A stretch of DNA of 64,000 nucleotides from positions 248,001 through 312,000 of the forward strand of contig CAJNAR010000007.1 in assembly GCA_905220665.1 (NCBI GenBank). The letters run 5' to 3'. Under the pieces are notes generated by a model that saw nothing but the letters and a program-made list of their open reading frames with translations, was not told the origin of the DNA and made no database searches. Positions within the stretch are counted from its first letter, which is position 1; every line of letters starts with the position of its first letter. Source of the DNA: Albugo candida (lineage: Eukaryota > Oomycota > Peronosporomycetes > Albuginales > Albuginaceae). Positions 14,371 through 25,990 of the stretch are shown piece by piece. The position numbers and the translations under genes are program-made.

Positions 14371-15791
14371 TTATTTATCGGGCGCGTTTGATTTGTGATG
14401 AAACGTGGAGATATCTTTGAGCGATTGCTGAGCAGAGCCACGTCGTAGTGGTGCTTTTTGAGAAGAATGAGGAGCCCAGCCGATAAGATAGATTACCTAG
14501 CAATGCATTCGTAAGCGTTGTTGAGACAAACCTGTCGCTATATACCTGAAAAGTTGCCGGGACGAGGCCGTCTTCCAGCCCGTACATCGCCTGATAGATA
14601 GAGGCTGCTGCAAGAAGAGAATCCTTGGTCATCCGCCCTTTTAAAACAGAGGCATTGTTCTCCCCCATTCCTTGTACATGTTCCATCAGAGTGAGAGCAT
14701 TCGGGTAGTCTACTTGTATGTAATCTGTATCCACTGCAAGGAGATACTTGGTGGCTCGCTCGAGAAGAGGTGAAAGAAAGGATCTACCTGTACAAAGAGA
14801 GAAGCCAGCTCCCTGCAGTAAATTTCCAGCGTCAGCGACATTCATGAAGGGCGAGATGTGCGGCGAGATGCCACCTAATCGCTCTTGATCTGCCAGAATG
14901 AAAGCGCTCCTATCGCACAGGAAGATCTCAAACGATGTGACGTGCCATTGAGATCCATACCGCAGCTCTTGTAGCGTGTCACCGCCCAACACAGCACCAA
15001 TAAAAGCACCGTCAGGCTTCAGACACTCTCGGATCTATCAAACTTGTTAATGCTAATTTGAGATAAAGGAACACATACTTGCACAAAAGTGCTCGGTAAA
15101 TCATTAACCCAGTGAAGACTCAGTGAGCTCATAATGAGATCAAAGTGCGATTTTTTAAATGGAAGAAATTCTTCATCCACTGCCAAGTATGACATTTGCA
15201 CTTTCGAGACATCAAAGTATTAGTGACACAATTTCATAATCCCTCCTAGCTTACAGCATTCATCTTCATTGCGAGAGGCTGAACTTTTTTGCAAGAGTTT
15301 CTCTAATTCATTTCCGTTGTGGGTTGGGAGTTGTGGAAGGAACCACTTGGAATACCTGATATATCGGATTGTACTAATTCCTGTATGTCAAATCGTTCGT
15401 CATCCTCACAAAGGGCTTTGTAAATGTGACCTGCTCCTGCGCCTAAATCGAGTGCGAGTGGAAATGTCCGCTCAATATCCTTTTTCCGTATTAGTACTGC
15501 GAGCAACGATGTGGATGCTTGATATAATATACCTGGAGACGATCAACGAGCCTTTTTGCTACTTCGTCTTTTAGATATTCAAAATCTTTCCTATTCTCGA
15601 TTGTTGCGATATTATTTCTTTGTTGGCGCTTCACAGCTTCCAGAAACCAGATTAGCAATCTATCCAGCAGAGCAAGTGATCGACGACTTACTTCGGTTGA
15701 ATATATTGGTTGATTGCGATGAATATCGCCTCTCTTTGATAAAGTTGATGCATGATCTTGCAAGTTTTGTCTGGCGACATGCTGCGGCCAT
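14371..15791 (-). CDS. NDUFAF5: NDUFAF5-like complex I assembly methyltransferase
   Basis: Nine exons (15791-15692, 15636-15533, 15479-15356, 15302-15255, 15200-15079, 15034-14961, 14909-14788, 14733-14546, 14496-14371) give 335 residues. Every intron is 44-55 nt and each junction restores sequence conserved with human NDUFAF5. The N-terminus [17 protein letters not shown] looks like a mitochondrial presequence. The SAM site is [11 protein letters not shown] (about residues 76-86); family blocks are [50 protein letters not shown] and QGMGENN. NDUFAF5 hydroxylates an arginine of subunit NDUFS7 during assembly of mitochondrial complex I. It lies 67 bp upstream of SLC30A9 on the same strand, and about 80 bp from the divergent sorting nexin gene. 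Confidence 0.9.
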
Positions 15792-15872
15792 ATTTGTTAT
15801 TTCATATCTAGTCAAGTATACGACTCGAATTATCTCATTTACACTCCTTCAACTCTTCTGCATTGTTTGTTC

Positions 15873-18243
15873 ATGATGCTGAATCGCGGAACACTAAACG
15901 GCGATGAATTCACTATTGATTTCGCCGATGGCGCTATCAAATTTCGTAATGAAGAAGGCACTTTATATTCGAGAATATTCCACATTGTATCGCACCATTT
16001 CGACCGTATTTGAGCTATAATTCGTATCTCTTTGTTGCTGTTTTTGTAGATTGATACTGACATGGATGGTCTCATCGGAGGCAGCGAAGGCGCTTTTTTC
16101 ATTCGTCGTGCGAATCTGTCGAATGAAGACAATCGCGAGGTTTTCACTTGTTTGTTCTCCGTTGTTGAATCTGATTACGCGTTTTGCGGCAGATTTGGCG
16201 GTTGGCAAGCGGTGGAAAATCACTCGAGAAGCTTAATAAAGACTGCTGGTTTGTTGCTATGAAATTGGTTGCAATGGTTCAGCATACAGGACGCTGTGAT
16301 ATCCAGAGTCTATACAACGGAGACACGTATCCTCTTGCCGAATTCCAGCTAGAAGGACCACCAGATAGCATTGTAAGCATACTTCTGACGTTGGTGAGGA
16401 TTATAGCGTATGTCTGATGGATGCTAGTAGCTTCCAGGAGATAAGGAGGGTATAATCGTTGATGCTGAGAGCTTTCGAGTGACTGTGAGTACACCGGTCG
16501 TGGCTGGATCGGGCTACTCGCGTTACACACAATACATCATCTCGACGAAAGTGAGCCTGCAGTTCGTATCTCAATTTTACGTTACTCAACGATCGAGTCA
16601 CTTCAGGCAGATAGTTCATTCTTTCCAGTATCGTTCGCTCAAGTCAAGAGACGATACAGCGATTTTGAATGGCTTCAACAGCGTTTATTGATACGATTCA
16701 GAGGTGCGTAGACTATTGTTCGCTGGAATTACAAATTACGACAATGTCATTTAGGCACAATTATTCCTCCTTTACCTGAAAAAAAATGGGCTGGAAGCAT
16801 GGACGCTACATTTGTTGAGGAACGCCGCCAAGCACTCGAATACTTCATTGTAAGGCTACGCGATAAGTTTTTGACACATTGGAAATCAACTTTTACATTT
16901 TCTTTTGCAGAATGAGATTTGTCATCATGGGAAACTTTCAAAAACTTTAGAACTTCAGATCGTCTTGACGGCGAGCGTTGAGGTATGCTCAAATGATTCC
17001 GGTTTTTCTGGGCAGAGTATAACGGGTAAATGAAGGGTCTTGCCGCGGGTAAAGAGCTTCTCAAAGTCCATTCCTTAATGAAAAGTATGTTGCCGAATCC
17101 GGCATCGATCGTCTCGATGTGGAGCACGCTTAAAGACGGAGCTGCTTTTTCGTCTTCAGTACAGCAAGTCGAGATTCCGGCAGATGACGAGTACGCAAAG
17201 GTGTCATTACACTACTTGTAGCCTGCGTAAATATTGATAAATATGTCAATTCAGATCGGAGAATACATCGAAATCTACGAGAAGCGCATCAGTCAAGTGA
17301 AAATGTGCTCTGACAATATTTATACTGCTCAAAGAGCCGAAGGGTATGAAATGTCGCGATTTGGAAGCTATTTGTCCGCGTTGTCTGCTTTCTTGAAGAA
17401 CGATCAAAGCATGCAAGCGCTATTCCAGGTTGGCTATTCTCCTTTCATCCTGCAATCATTCTCACTCGACCACCTTAGGCAGGAGGAGATCTATTTGAGA
17501 ATGTTTCCAATCTGTACCAAGATCAGGCAAGTGCTGATAATACCATGACGAAGCCTTGCGATCTCACCATCCTTTAGCTCGATAAAATTCTGGCCATGTA
17601 CGTCTCCGTGGTCCGATATCAGATGGGCAAAATAAGTGCTGTCAAGGTAAGCTGAGTTGTATCCAAAGCAAGAGCTTCTGATTATTTGATCATCTCATTA
17701 GGTCGTTATGAGTAATCGCGAGACTGCTATCATGGAAGTACAAAAAGCAAATTTCAGCATGCAACGAAATAAGGAAAGATTTGCTGCTGCACGTGCTAGC
17801 AGTGGAGCTGCGGCCTCGGCAATGCGTGCTGAACAAAAGATGACATCGGTACGATATTTGCAGTCACTTTCTGGATCGCACTCATTTCTTTGAAGGCTGA
17901 AGATCGGCTGAATCATGCAAAAGAGCAAGTTCACTTTATCGCCACCAGCCTTAAACATGAATCGAAAAAGCTTGATAATGGCAAAGCAATGGATCTCAAG
18001 CGTGCGTTACTTTCATTAGCTCATTTAGAAAAAGATTACCACGCTCAGGTCCGTCTCCAGAAGGTTACGCATCGCATTTCCTAACTGTCATTGTCCCAGG
18101 CTCAATCTGCGTGGGCGAGTTTAATTCCACTTATAGACGTGTCATCAGAAATTCATGCACAGAGTCAGAAAAGAGTTTCCAGTCATGTTTCCTATCGAAA
18201 GCCGGGCGAGAAGAGTCCTTCGGAGTTGATTGGACTTTTATAA
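15873..18243 (+). CDS. EH-PX-BAR sorting nexin (SNX8/Mvp1-like)
   Basis: Fourteen exons: 15873-15986, 16050-16139, 16193-16372, 16431-16550, 16607-16703, 16755-16849, 16911-16982, 17036-17200, 17255-17428, 17479-17526, 17578-17646, 17702-17848, 17896-18048, 18100-18243, giving 555 residues. Introns are 47-63 nt. The N-terminal EH-like module has the calcium-loop pattern IDTDMDGLIGGSEG and REIWRLA. The PX domain (about residues 130-250) has VKRRYSDFEWLQQRL and GTIIPPLPEKK, the phosphoinositide-binding core. The C-terminal half is long, helical and basic, consistent with a BAR domain. SNX8/Mvp1 acts in endosome-to-Golgi recycling. The 17527-17577 intron appears to be GC-AG (CAG|GCAAGT). The 17035/17036 acceptor is the least certain. 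Confidence 0.82.
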
Positions 18244-18451
18244 TATCATTCGAGCGCAGGAACACACCAAGTTATTATCATGCTTGGATTACCATGCAAT
18301 GCATATGCTTCAAAGCAAATTTTTATTTCTATGAATTTCATTGACATTCACCGCAAGTGTTGAGATATTGTTCCACGTTGAGAATTGATCTGTCATCACT
18401 TCTATCACAACTCGCACCGAGAAACACCAGTCACAATAGCGAAGCCTTATC

Positions 18452-21267
18452 ATGGATGATTCCCCTCCACTGACTCTGTTTAAAACCACTAAAGGAATGA
18501 ATTTCGATTCGTGGACCTCTCGATGTCGATTATTAGGTTCTGTTGTCACGAATCGTCCTCTTGGCTCGAGTCTGTACGTTCTTCTCATTCCGAAATTCGA
18601 GTCGGAATGCTTCATTTGTGTCGGTCATCTTTGCTCTTTGCAAAAACAAAGCAAAGTTGATTTCGACGCAATGATTTCCTTAAAGCGTTCTTTACTATCA
18701 GAATCCCTACTCTCTGAGCAAACACAAGTGGATAAACGGTATTCATTGGTATGGGTTCCTAAAACAGCGATCACCGATGCAAAGAATATCGTCCTGAAGC
18801 TCGCTATAAATGATAACGAGAAATCGCATTTTATCCGACAAAGTCTAAACGATATAAAGTACAAAAGCTATCTTCAACAAATCCTACAAAGTGGTCTTCT
18901 GGTTCGACAAGATGCTATTATTCGATGCCCACTGCCTCCAGCGATGAAAGCCTCTGCCCACAAATCATACGTGGAATTTATCGTCGTATCCGTACTTCCT
19001 TCCACGTCGCACTTTCAACGCATAACACCAAATTGCCGCTGTTCATTCACATTTCCACCCGAAAATAGCAGTGAAGTCGTCATGGATGAGGATGTGAGCG
19101 TCGCAGGCTTAGAAGAAGAACAACAGTATCTCAAAGACCTCATTCTGTTTCCCATCGCTGCATCTCAGAATAATATCGCCATAAACTTTCCTCGTGCAGT
19201 CCTCCTGTGCGGTCCACCAGGAGTTGGAAAAACGCTACTTGTTCGTGCTGTGACGACACAATGCAGCAAGCTGGCTCCCTTGATGCTCAAGACACTTAAC
19301 GGGGGAGATATAATCACCGGCTTGATTGGGGACGCAGAGCGCACGCTTCGAGAAGTATTCGCTGAATGTAAACGACATAAGGAGAGAACCAACGGGGTCA
19401 GTGTGGTATTCATCGATGAAATCGATGCTTTGTGTCCCAAGCGATCCATCGAGAACACCAGTATGACTCAGGCTCGTGTACTTGCTCAATTACTTGTGCT
19501 GCTTGATGATAATAGTAGCGACTCTCGGCACAATGTGATCGTCATTGGTGCGACCAACGTACCCAATCTCATTGACGACGCGCTGAAGCGTCCAGGTCGC
19601 ATCGACCGGGAGATATATATCCGCGCGCCTGACATGGAAACACGTGAAAAGATTTTCGACTTGCACTTGAGCAACTTTTCTCTGGTCAACGCTTACACGA
19701 CGGAAGAGCGTAATGAGTTTATCGAGTATCTCGCCAGAATCACCATTGGCTATGTTGGAGCAGATATCGCCGCATTGTGTCGAGAGGCTTATAAAACTGC
19801 ATCTCAACGGCAGAAAGGAGATGATCATGTGTCAGAAAATCGACCTGTGGTATTACACAGTACACTCCAATGCCTGGAAAGATTGAGTATCATTGGCGCT
19901 AAAGCATGGATTGTGACTCCAACGCCGCTCTGGTTCCTGCAATATGCTGATGCAGGGCAACTTTGTCGTATACTTGGTCGAGGCTCGTGCAATAAGCAAA
20001 GGCTTCTGCATCAAATGGGTCCCAAAACGTGCTCCTTGTTGCGTCGTTCGGATTTCGACAGCGCACGACAATTTGTTCCCGCGTCATGTCTGCGGGGTGC
20101 CTTGGGCTCCATGTACGACTATAATCACAAGTGCTCATTTTTGCTCACTTTCAGTGGCATCATAGGACCTTCGGAGAGAAACGGGGATGGGATACAATCG
20201 GTGGCCAAGAAGATGTCAAAATGGCGTTGAAGCAAGCACTCGAATGGCCTATACTCTACTCTAAGCAATTTTCTCGGTTTGGAATCCAGGTGAGTTAGAG
20301 CCAAAGTGTACCGAGTTTTTATACCAAAGTCCAACTTGTAGCCCCCACGGGGAATTCTTTTATATGGACCCCCTGGATGTAGCAAAAGCTCACTTGCTAG
20401 AGTTGCGGCTACTTCCAGCGGAATGACGTTTCTGACACTTTCAGCGGCCAATGTGTTTTCTCCTTTTGTGGGCGATGCAGAGGCAACGATTCGTCAAGCA
20501 TTCCGTGATGCTCGCGCTGCATTACCTGCGATTCTTTTCCTCGACGAAATCGATGTTTTTGCAGCCAAACGAGCTTTCAATCAGCCTGGGAAAAGCGACG
20601 AATCTGGTCCTAGAATTTTCTCGTTTTTATAATCATTCTGACGCCTTTCATAGGAAGCCCGGCAAGCCTTCGCGTTCTTTCGACTCTTTTGAATGAGATG
20701 GACGGAATTGAATCAGCAGAAGGTGAGTTAATATCTCTATTGCAGCCGAAGCCTCATTTCTTCCTCTAAGGCCTAATCGTAATCGGAGCCACTAACCGAC
20801 CCGAGTGCTTGGATATCGCTTTACTCCGCCCAGGTCGATTCGATCGATCGTTTTATATCGCTCTTCCGGGCTTTACCGACCGTCTAAAGGTACATCAGCA
20901 GCCATTCGAAATTATGCCTTACTCGGTATATAGATCCTCCAAATTTACACCAGCCGCATGTCCTTAAACCCCGATATCAACTTGAAGAAAATCGCGTCTC
21001 AGACGGAGAATTTCAGCGGCGCTGATTTAGAGGTACTCATTAACACTCCCTCAAATCCTCACTAAGATCAATGTGAAGAATTTGTGCCGAGAAGCGGCTA
21101 TTCATGCTTTACGAGAGAGTCTACAGAGTAAGTGTATCAGCATGCGTCATTTGGAAAACGCCTGTGTGGAGATGCGTCCATCTTCATCCAAGGAATCGCT
21201 CAATAGGTATCTAGCTTTTGGAGGAAGCAAATCGGTTCCTCACAAACAAGAAATCACTCATTTTTAA
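18452..21267 (+). CDS. AFG2: Double-AAA ATPase, AFG2/SPATA5-like
   Basis: Seven exons (18452-20112, 20166-20289, 20342-20606, 20654-20722, 20771-20889, 20934-21032, 21079-21267) give 841 residues. After an N-domain come D1 with Walker A GPPGVGKT (about residue 254), Walker [15 protein letters not shown] and the arginine stretch RPGRIDRE, then D2 with GPPGCSKSS (about 605), [23 protein letters not shown] and RPGRFDRS. The GCSK form of Walker A in D2 is typical of the AFG2/Drg1-SPATA5 branch of Cdc48-like ATPases, which strips factors such as Rlp24 from pre-60S ribosomes. D2 ends in Ser (KSS) where most relatives have Thr. Introns 44-53 nt. Start is the first ATG after a 208-bp gap from the sorting nexin. 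Confidence 0.85.
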
Positions 21268-21401
21268 TGGCTTCCTTTGATTGGTTCCAAAAAGATACCA
21301 ATCATATTAGAATGCAAGAAGACGCCACAATTTTGTTTTTCAGGCGTCTGTAGATATTTGCGTTGCAAGAGGAGCCTTACGTCTAAAATTTGCTTTGTTT
21401 C

Positions 21402-22304
21402 ATGTATCTACGAGCTATTCCGAAACCACATTCTTCCATGAGAGCGTTCCGAAGCGGGTTGTCCTCCCACTTTCATAGAATCCCAAAGCTTCCCAAATTG
21501 ATCACACAGCAACCTTCACATAAGACAAACGCATCGTCTAAACGGTGTTTTGATCGCTTGTTCTCATCCACTCAGTCCAACGCGTCCGGTCAGAATGTCA
21601 ATACTATAAAATCAAAATCGTTTTTCCGATCGCTTTGGACGGCGTACGAACAAGCGCTCCAACAACGTCCGTACTTGACCAAAACGATCACGGCAACTAC
21701 GATTGCAGCAACTGGAGATATTATCTGTCAAATTGCGTTGGAAAAGGGATTGGTCGGTGATCTAAACGCGCTGAATGAAAAGCAAAAGCTGGCCGTACAG
21801 GGTGATGCGAGCAAAATAGTTATTGATTGGAAAAGACTTGCGATTTTCTCTTTCTTAACTGGAGTGGTGATGACGCCTATTTTACATCATTGGTATTTGT
21901 TTCTATCGCGTAATTTCGCAGGCGCAGGAAAACAGGTTTGTGATGATGGCGTTGATTACTTGCTCGATTTTCATTTGAATGTGTAGGCCATTGCCAAACG
22001 GCTGATATTGGATCAGTTTCTTTTCGCGCCTTCATTTCTTCCGATTTTTTTTACTATGTTGCTCACGCTTGAAGGTAAATTTGACAAAGTTGCTTCAAAG
22101 TTACATCAAGAGTGGTGGCCGACAATTAAGACGAATTGGATTGTATGGATACCGGCTCAGCTCATTAACTTTGGTTTTGTTCCCGGAAATCTCCAGGTGT
22201 TATTCGCCAATGTCGTCGGACTTTTCTGGAACGCGTATTTGTCGTATGTAAGTCACGGGAATCCTCACGCTGAGCTTGAAAAGCAGGACATTGTGAAGGA
22301 ATAG
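21402..22304 (+). CDS. Mpv17/PMP22-family membrane protein
   Basis: Two exons (21402-21935, 21987-22304; 51-nt intron) give 283 residues. A long basic, Ser-rich N-terminus up to about residue 65 suggests mitochondrial import. The family core follows: AYEQALQQRPYLTKTIT, TIAATGDIICQ, DWKRLAIFSFLTGVVMTPILHHWY, DQFLFAP and the C-terminal signature LFWNAYLSY. Mpv17 proteins are four-helix inner-membrane (or peroxisomal) proteins, some forming channels and linked to mitochondrial DNA upkeep; the substrate is not known. The frame extends upstream to 21390 through a TTG codon only, so the first ATG at 21402 is used. It follows AFG2 by 134 bp on the same strand. Confidence 0.87.
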
Positions 22305-22603
22305 AGAGAAATATACGTGTTCTCTGTATACTTTCGCTTTTTATATGGTCTGTTTTTCAACAGCTGACAGTATAGCAAAGATGTCTAGCAGCTATTTAAT
22401 ATATCTGTACTCAATTCGGCTCCTCAGTAGACAGATCTTTGCTCCTCATGTGTCGCGCTACCGCAGCCTTTACATGGGATGAGTGATAGGCTAGCGCAAG
22501 GAGATTCTTCTGATGTGTGGACGAGAAATGACTTTGATTCTCACACCATCTCTGATCCTCACCGCTCGGATATAGTACCGTGTGTCACATAATAGCATCC
22601 CAA

Positions 22604-23732
22604 ATGGACGAAGACTATGGACATCTGACGCACAGTATTGTTGGATTGGGTAATCCCTTACTGGATATCATTGCACAAGTCGATGAAGACTTTTTAAGCA
22701 AACATAATCTTGAGCTGGATGACGCCATCCTAGCAGAGGACACACACACGCATTTATTTAGTGAACTTGAAAATCGTTATAAACCGATTTTCATCGCAGG
22801 AGGCTCAACGCTAAATACAATGCGAATTGTTCAATGGATGCTGAATTACGTCAATCCCAAGGCAACATGTTTCTTTGGAAGTATTGGGAAGGATAAAAAT
22901 GGACAAAAATTGAAGGAATGTATCGAAAATGATGGCGTCCGGGCTCACTTTTTGGAGCATGACGATACGTCCACCGGTGTCTGCGCCGTTTGTCTCGTTG
23001 AGAATCACCGCTGTTTGATCGCAAAGTTATCTGCTGCCAATATGTTTCATCACGAGCATTTGATGTCCGACTCGAGTAAGGTGAGCTTCTAAGCCTTTGT
23101 CTCGTACGATATCTCATCGTTGTGTCTAGAGCATCATAGAGAATGGCACATATTTTTACGTATCGAGCTTTCATCTCACAGTGTCACCTGAATCGGTGTT
23201 ACTGCTGGCTCAACACGCGCACGAGAAAAATCGAGTATTCATGCTGGGTTTAGCAGCGCCCTTCATCGTGGAAGTGTACATGAACGCTATGTTGACTGTA
23301 ATTCCGTTTGCGGATTTTGTGTTTGGGAATGACACAGAAGCTCGGGCATTTGGTGCTGCTCATGGATGGGGAAATGATCTCATCGATATCGCGCTAAAAT
23401 TAGCAAGTCTGCCAAAAAATTCAGGCTTAAGAGCCCGGACGATTGTTCTGACGCAAGGATCTGATCCAACGATCGTAATTCATCAAGGAGAAATTTTTCT
23501 TTTTGAAGTTCCACAAGTCGATCCGAGTGAAATTGTCGAGACGAATGGCGCTGGTGACGCATTCGTAGGTGGATTCATATCTCACTTCGTACTCGCTCGA
23601 TCCGTCGGGGATTGCGTCAAAGCCGGTCACTGGGCGGCTCAAGTTGTCATTCGTAGTTCAGGTTGTACGTTTCCTGAAAAGTGCGAGTACATGGAAAAAG
23701 AAGACGAATTTGACATAAATATTATACGATAA
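22604..23732 (+). CDS. ADK: Adenosine kinase (PfkB family)
   Basis: Two exons (22604-23080, 23130-23732; 49-nt intron) give 359 residues, close to the usual 340-365. The enzyme phosphorylates adenosine to AMP with ATP in purine salvage. Visible marks are VGLGNPLLDI near the N-terminus, GGSTLNTMRIVQW (substrate-site Gly-Gly-x-x-x-N), CFFGSIGKDKNG, FGNDTEA and the C-terminal PfkB signature ETNGAGDAFVGGF with the catalytic Asp. The upstream in-frame codon at 22580 is GTG, so the ATG at 22604 is taken. It is followed by a convergent Myb gene 64 bp away. Confidence 0.95.
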
Positions 23733-23796
23733 AATATACTCAACATTGTTGCAAAAAACCACTGGCCCAAATGAAAAAACAAATTCCATCGAAACT

Positions 23797-25131
23797 TTAT
23801 TTCAGGTAACTTGATAAAAACTTTTCTGGGTCAAGCACAAAATCATCATCGTCTCCGATGCCATTAAGATCGTCAATACGGATGGAGCCATCCACCTGAG
23901 CGTCTAGGCAGTCGGGATATAATGGCGAGTGACATTGACTCAGATCCAAAGTCGATGATGTACTCGGTTCAAGAGTACAAGTGTCTGGGAATCGCACTGG
24001 GTCATGTTCGGGGCTTGTTGAAGAAAACCAATCTAGATTTTCATCATCACTGAGTAATAATTCATCATTATCCATCGCCGCCAACGCGTGATCGACCGCT
24101 CCTTCGGCCTGTAACGGGAACTCTGTGATGTTTTTCTCTTCCGCAAAATCCAAAATCAATGAGCTGGATCGATCGTCGGGTTCCAAAATATGATTCCTTG
24201 AGTCATTTACCGGTACTGCCTGAATACAAGCATGGTTTGTATCGTCTAAATGATGCGGTTCTAAGCGAGTTCGTTCATCCAAACTCGAATCTCGCAGGAG
24301 TTTCTTCGACAATTGTAAATAATCGGCATCATCACGCGTAAATTTTCTCTTCCTCACATTGCATTTTCGTTTGTGTGTTGATGAAAAAACAGAATCGAGC
24401 GAAGGAGCCAAAGGATTCGAACTTGACGTATCGACCAAACCATCAACTTTATGGACTAATTGCTGCTCTCTTTCCTTCATTTTTGCTTCTTCTTTTTCGA
24501 GCTTTTGATAATACTTTTGAGCATGTGTTCGGATTTGTACAACAGTCCGAGTTTTGATCAAAGTGGCAATTTTTTTCCAAGCCCGATAAGGAAAGGTTTC
24601 CAAACCTTTGAGAAATAATTTGTGCTCAGCTTCTGTCCATCGACCGGTATTTGCCTTAATTGGACCTCCATCTGATTCCGAATCAGATTGCTCCTGTGAA
24701 TCATTCGAGCCTTCCGGTGGACTGACTTCATGAATGGGCTGAATAGAAGGCTGATCACATGCTGATCCGACCACAACCTGCTGTGATGGGGTTCCATACG
24801 ACTGCACAGGTGCCGAAATACAGTCTTTGGCGAAATTTGGACGTGTCAATGAGGTCTTTATAGTGGCAGAATTTTCATTCAGAATGCTGGTTTTCAAAGA
24901 TGGATCTCTAGGCGATACTGATGTACTCAATTCTGGACGTCCGTTTCTCAAAGAATCACAGAATCCGTCATCAAATTCGGTCGTTATGGAAGGCGTCATG
25001 GGATTTGCTTCTAATTCGGTCGACTGGTTCTCATTGGAATGAACTGGAAGTAGCACCAAGTCGACGACATTCTTTCGTCGGAGTAATCTGTTGACCGAAG
25101 GTTGCGCTACTCGTATTTGTGTATTGGTCAT
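23797..25131 (-). CDS. SHAQKY-type single-repeat Myb transcription factor
   Basis: A single exon of 444 residues. The Myb/SANT repeat lies near residues 155-205: GRWTEAEHKLFLKGLE, then RAWKKIATLIKTRTVVQIRTHAQKYYQKL. The THAQKYY third helix is a variant of the SHAQKYF motif found in plant, amoebozoan and stramenopile Myb-related factors, which bind short promoter elements. A short coiled coil and basic stretch follow (KRKCNVRKRKF), then a long acidic C-terminus with D/E runs, likely an activation region. N-terminal third is Ser/Pro-rich and probably disordered. The frame runs upstream to a TTG at 25227, but the first ATG is 25131. Target genes unknown. It converges on ADK and faces away from IFT172. 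Confidence 0.88.
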   Translation of the reverse strand: MTNTQIRVAQPSVNRLLRRKNVVDLVLLPVHSNENQSTELEANPMTPSITTEFDDGFCDSLRNGRPELSTSVSPRDPSLKTSILNENSATIKTSLTRPNFAKDCISAPVQSYGTPSQQVVVGSACDQPSIQPIHEVSPPEGSNDSQEQSDSESDGGPIKANTGRWTEAEHKLFLKGLETFPYRAWKKIATLIKTRTVVQIRTHAQKYYQKLEKEEAKMKEREQQLVHKVDGLVDTSSSNPLAPSLDSVFSSTHKRKCNVRKRKFTRDDADYLQLSKKLLRDSSLDERTRLEPHHLDDTNHACIQAVPVNDSRNHILEPDDRSSSLILDFAEEKNITEFPLQAEGAVDHALAAMDNDELLLSDDENLDWFSSTSPEHDPVRFPDTCTLEPSTSSTLDLSQCHSPLYPDCLDAQVDGSIRIDDLNGIGDDDDFVLDPEKFLSSYLK

Positions 25132-25364
25132 AATGATGCAGTGATGTTCCTTTTCGTTTTGATGTTGCACAGGAGGTGGAGCAGCCACAGCACAACCAGA
25201 TATGAGCTTATACAGGGGGAAATTCAAGTTGGTAGCTGATCGATTGGCAACTTACAACGTGAGGCTCCTAGAGTCAAAAGTCAAATGAGCAAACGCGCAA
25301 GTACACTTAACAAAACATTATCGTTCACTAAAACATCGAAGCACCAATCAGCGCACTTAATATA

Positions 25365-25858
25365 TTATTTCTGCCAATTAGATGCGACAAAACCACCAAA
25401 ATTCTTCCACATTTCTAAACCCACCCGCTTTTGGTGTTGCGATATAAATTTGAGGACTTTGGCTCGTGGGTACCGAGGATGATCAAAGAATGATGACCCG
25501 TTACAACCATGACGCGAATGGTGTTTATTTACTGGCTTAGTAGAGCTATAGGCGGATCTTGTGCGCATCAATTCGTCAGAAATGGGCGTGACGGGTTCAT
25601 GCAAACAAATGACCCGAGTGAATTTTTCAGAGCGTCGCGTGCGCTGAAGTAAGAGTTTTGAAATCTGATGATTAGGGCAGTATCTTATTCTTGGGAAACA
25701 TTCTGTCGAAAATTCCGTTTCAAGCTTAAAATTTGGTTGACGCTTCACAGGAAACGCACCTTGCGCTTTCTGAATACTTTTTGTATTGCGGCGTCCGTTG
25801 AAGACGGCAGTTTTTTGCGTGGACTCTTGCCACTAAATACGCTCAATGTCACTGACAT
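25365..25858 (-). CDS. Possible small basic protein (uncertain model)
   Basis: Between the Myb and IFT172 start regions the minus strand holds two protein-like open stretches. A tentative join (25858-25760 and 25664-25365, 95-nt intron) gives 132 residues, strongly basic, starting MSVTLSVFSGKSPRKKL and ending KRVGLEMWKNFGGFVASNWQK. I recognise no family. The intron is longer than most here and its acceptor was chosen only to keep the frame open, so the model may be wrong; the downstream frame alone (from the ATG of MRTRSAYSS) is the safest part. It could instead be chance sequence inside a divergent promoter region. Confidence 0.3.
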
Positions 25859-25990
25859 ACTTGGCGACCGACTGTAGTCAATAATCAAATTTTTTGAACG
25901 CGATACTTCCGTACTTAATAATCGTACCTTGTGTAGCTGCGTCGTTTCGAGGTCCATCCAACATCGCTTCGTCACTTCAACTTTATCCAA

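Noticed and set aside
14304..14441. Upstream extension of the SLC30A9 start
   Set aside because: The frame opens with GTG only and overlaps the last exon of NDUFAF5; the first ATG is 14303.
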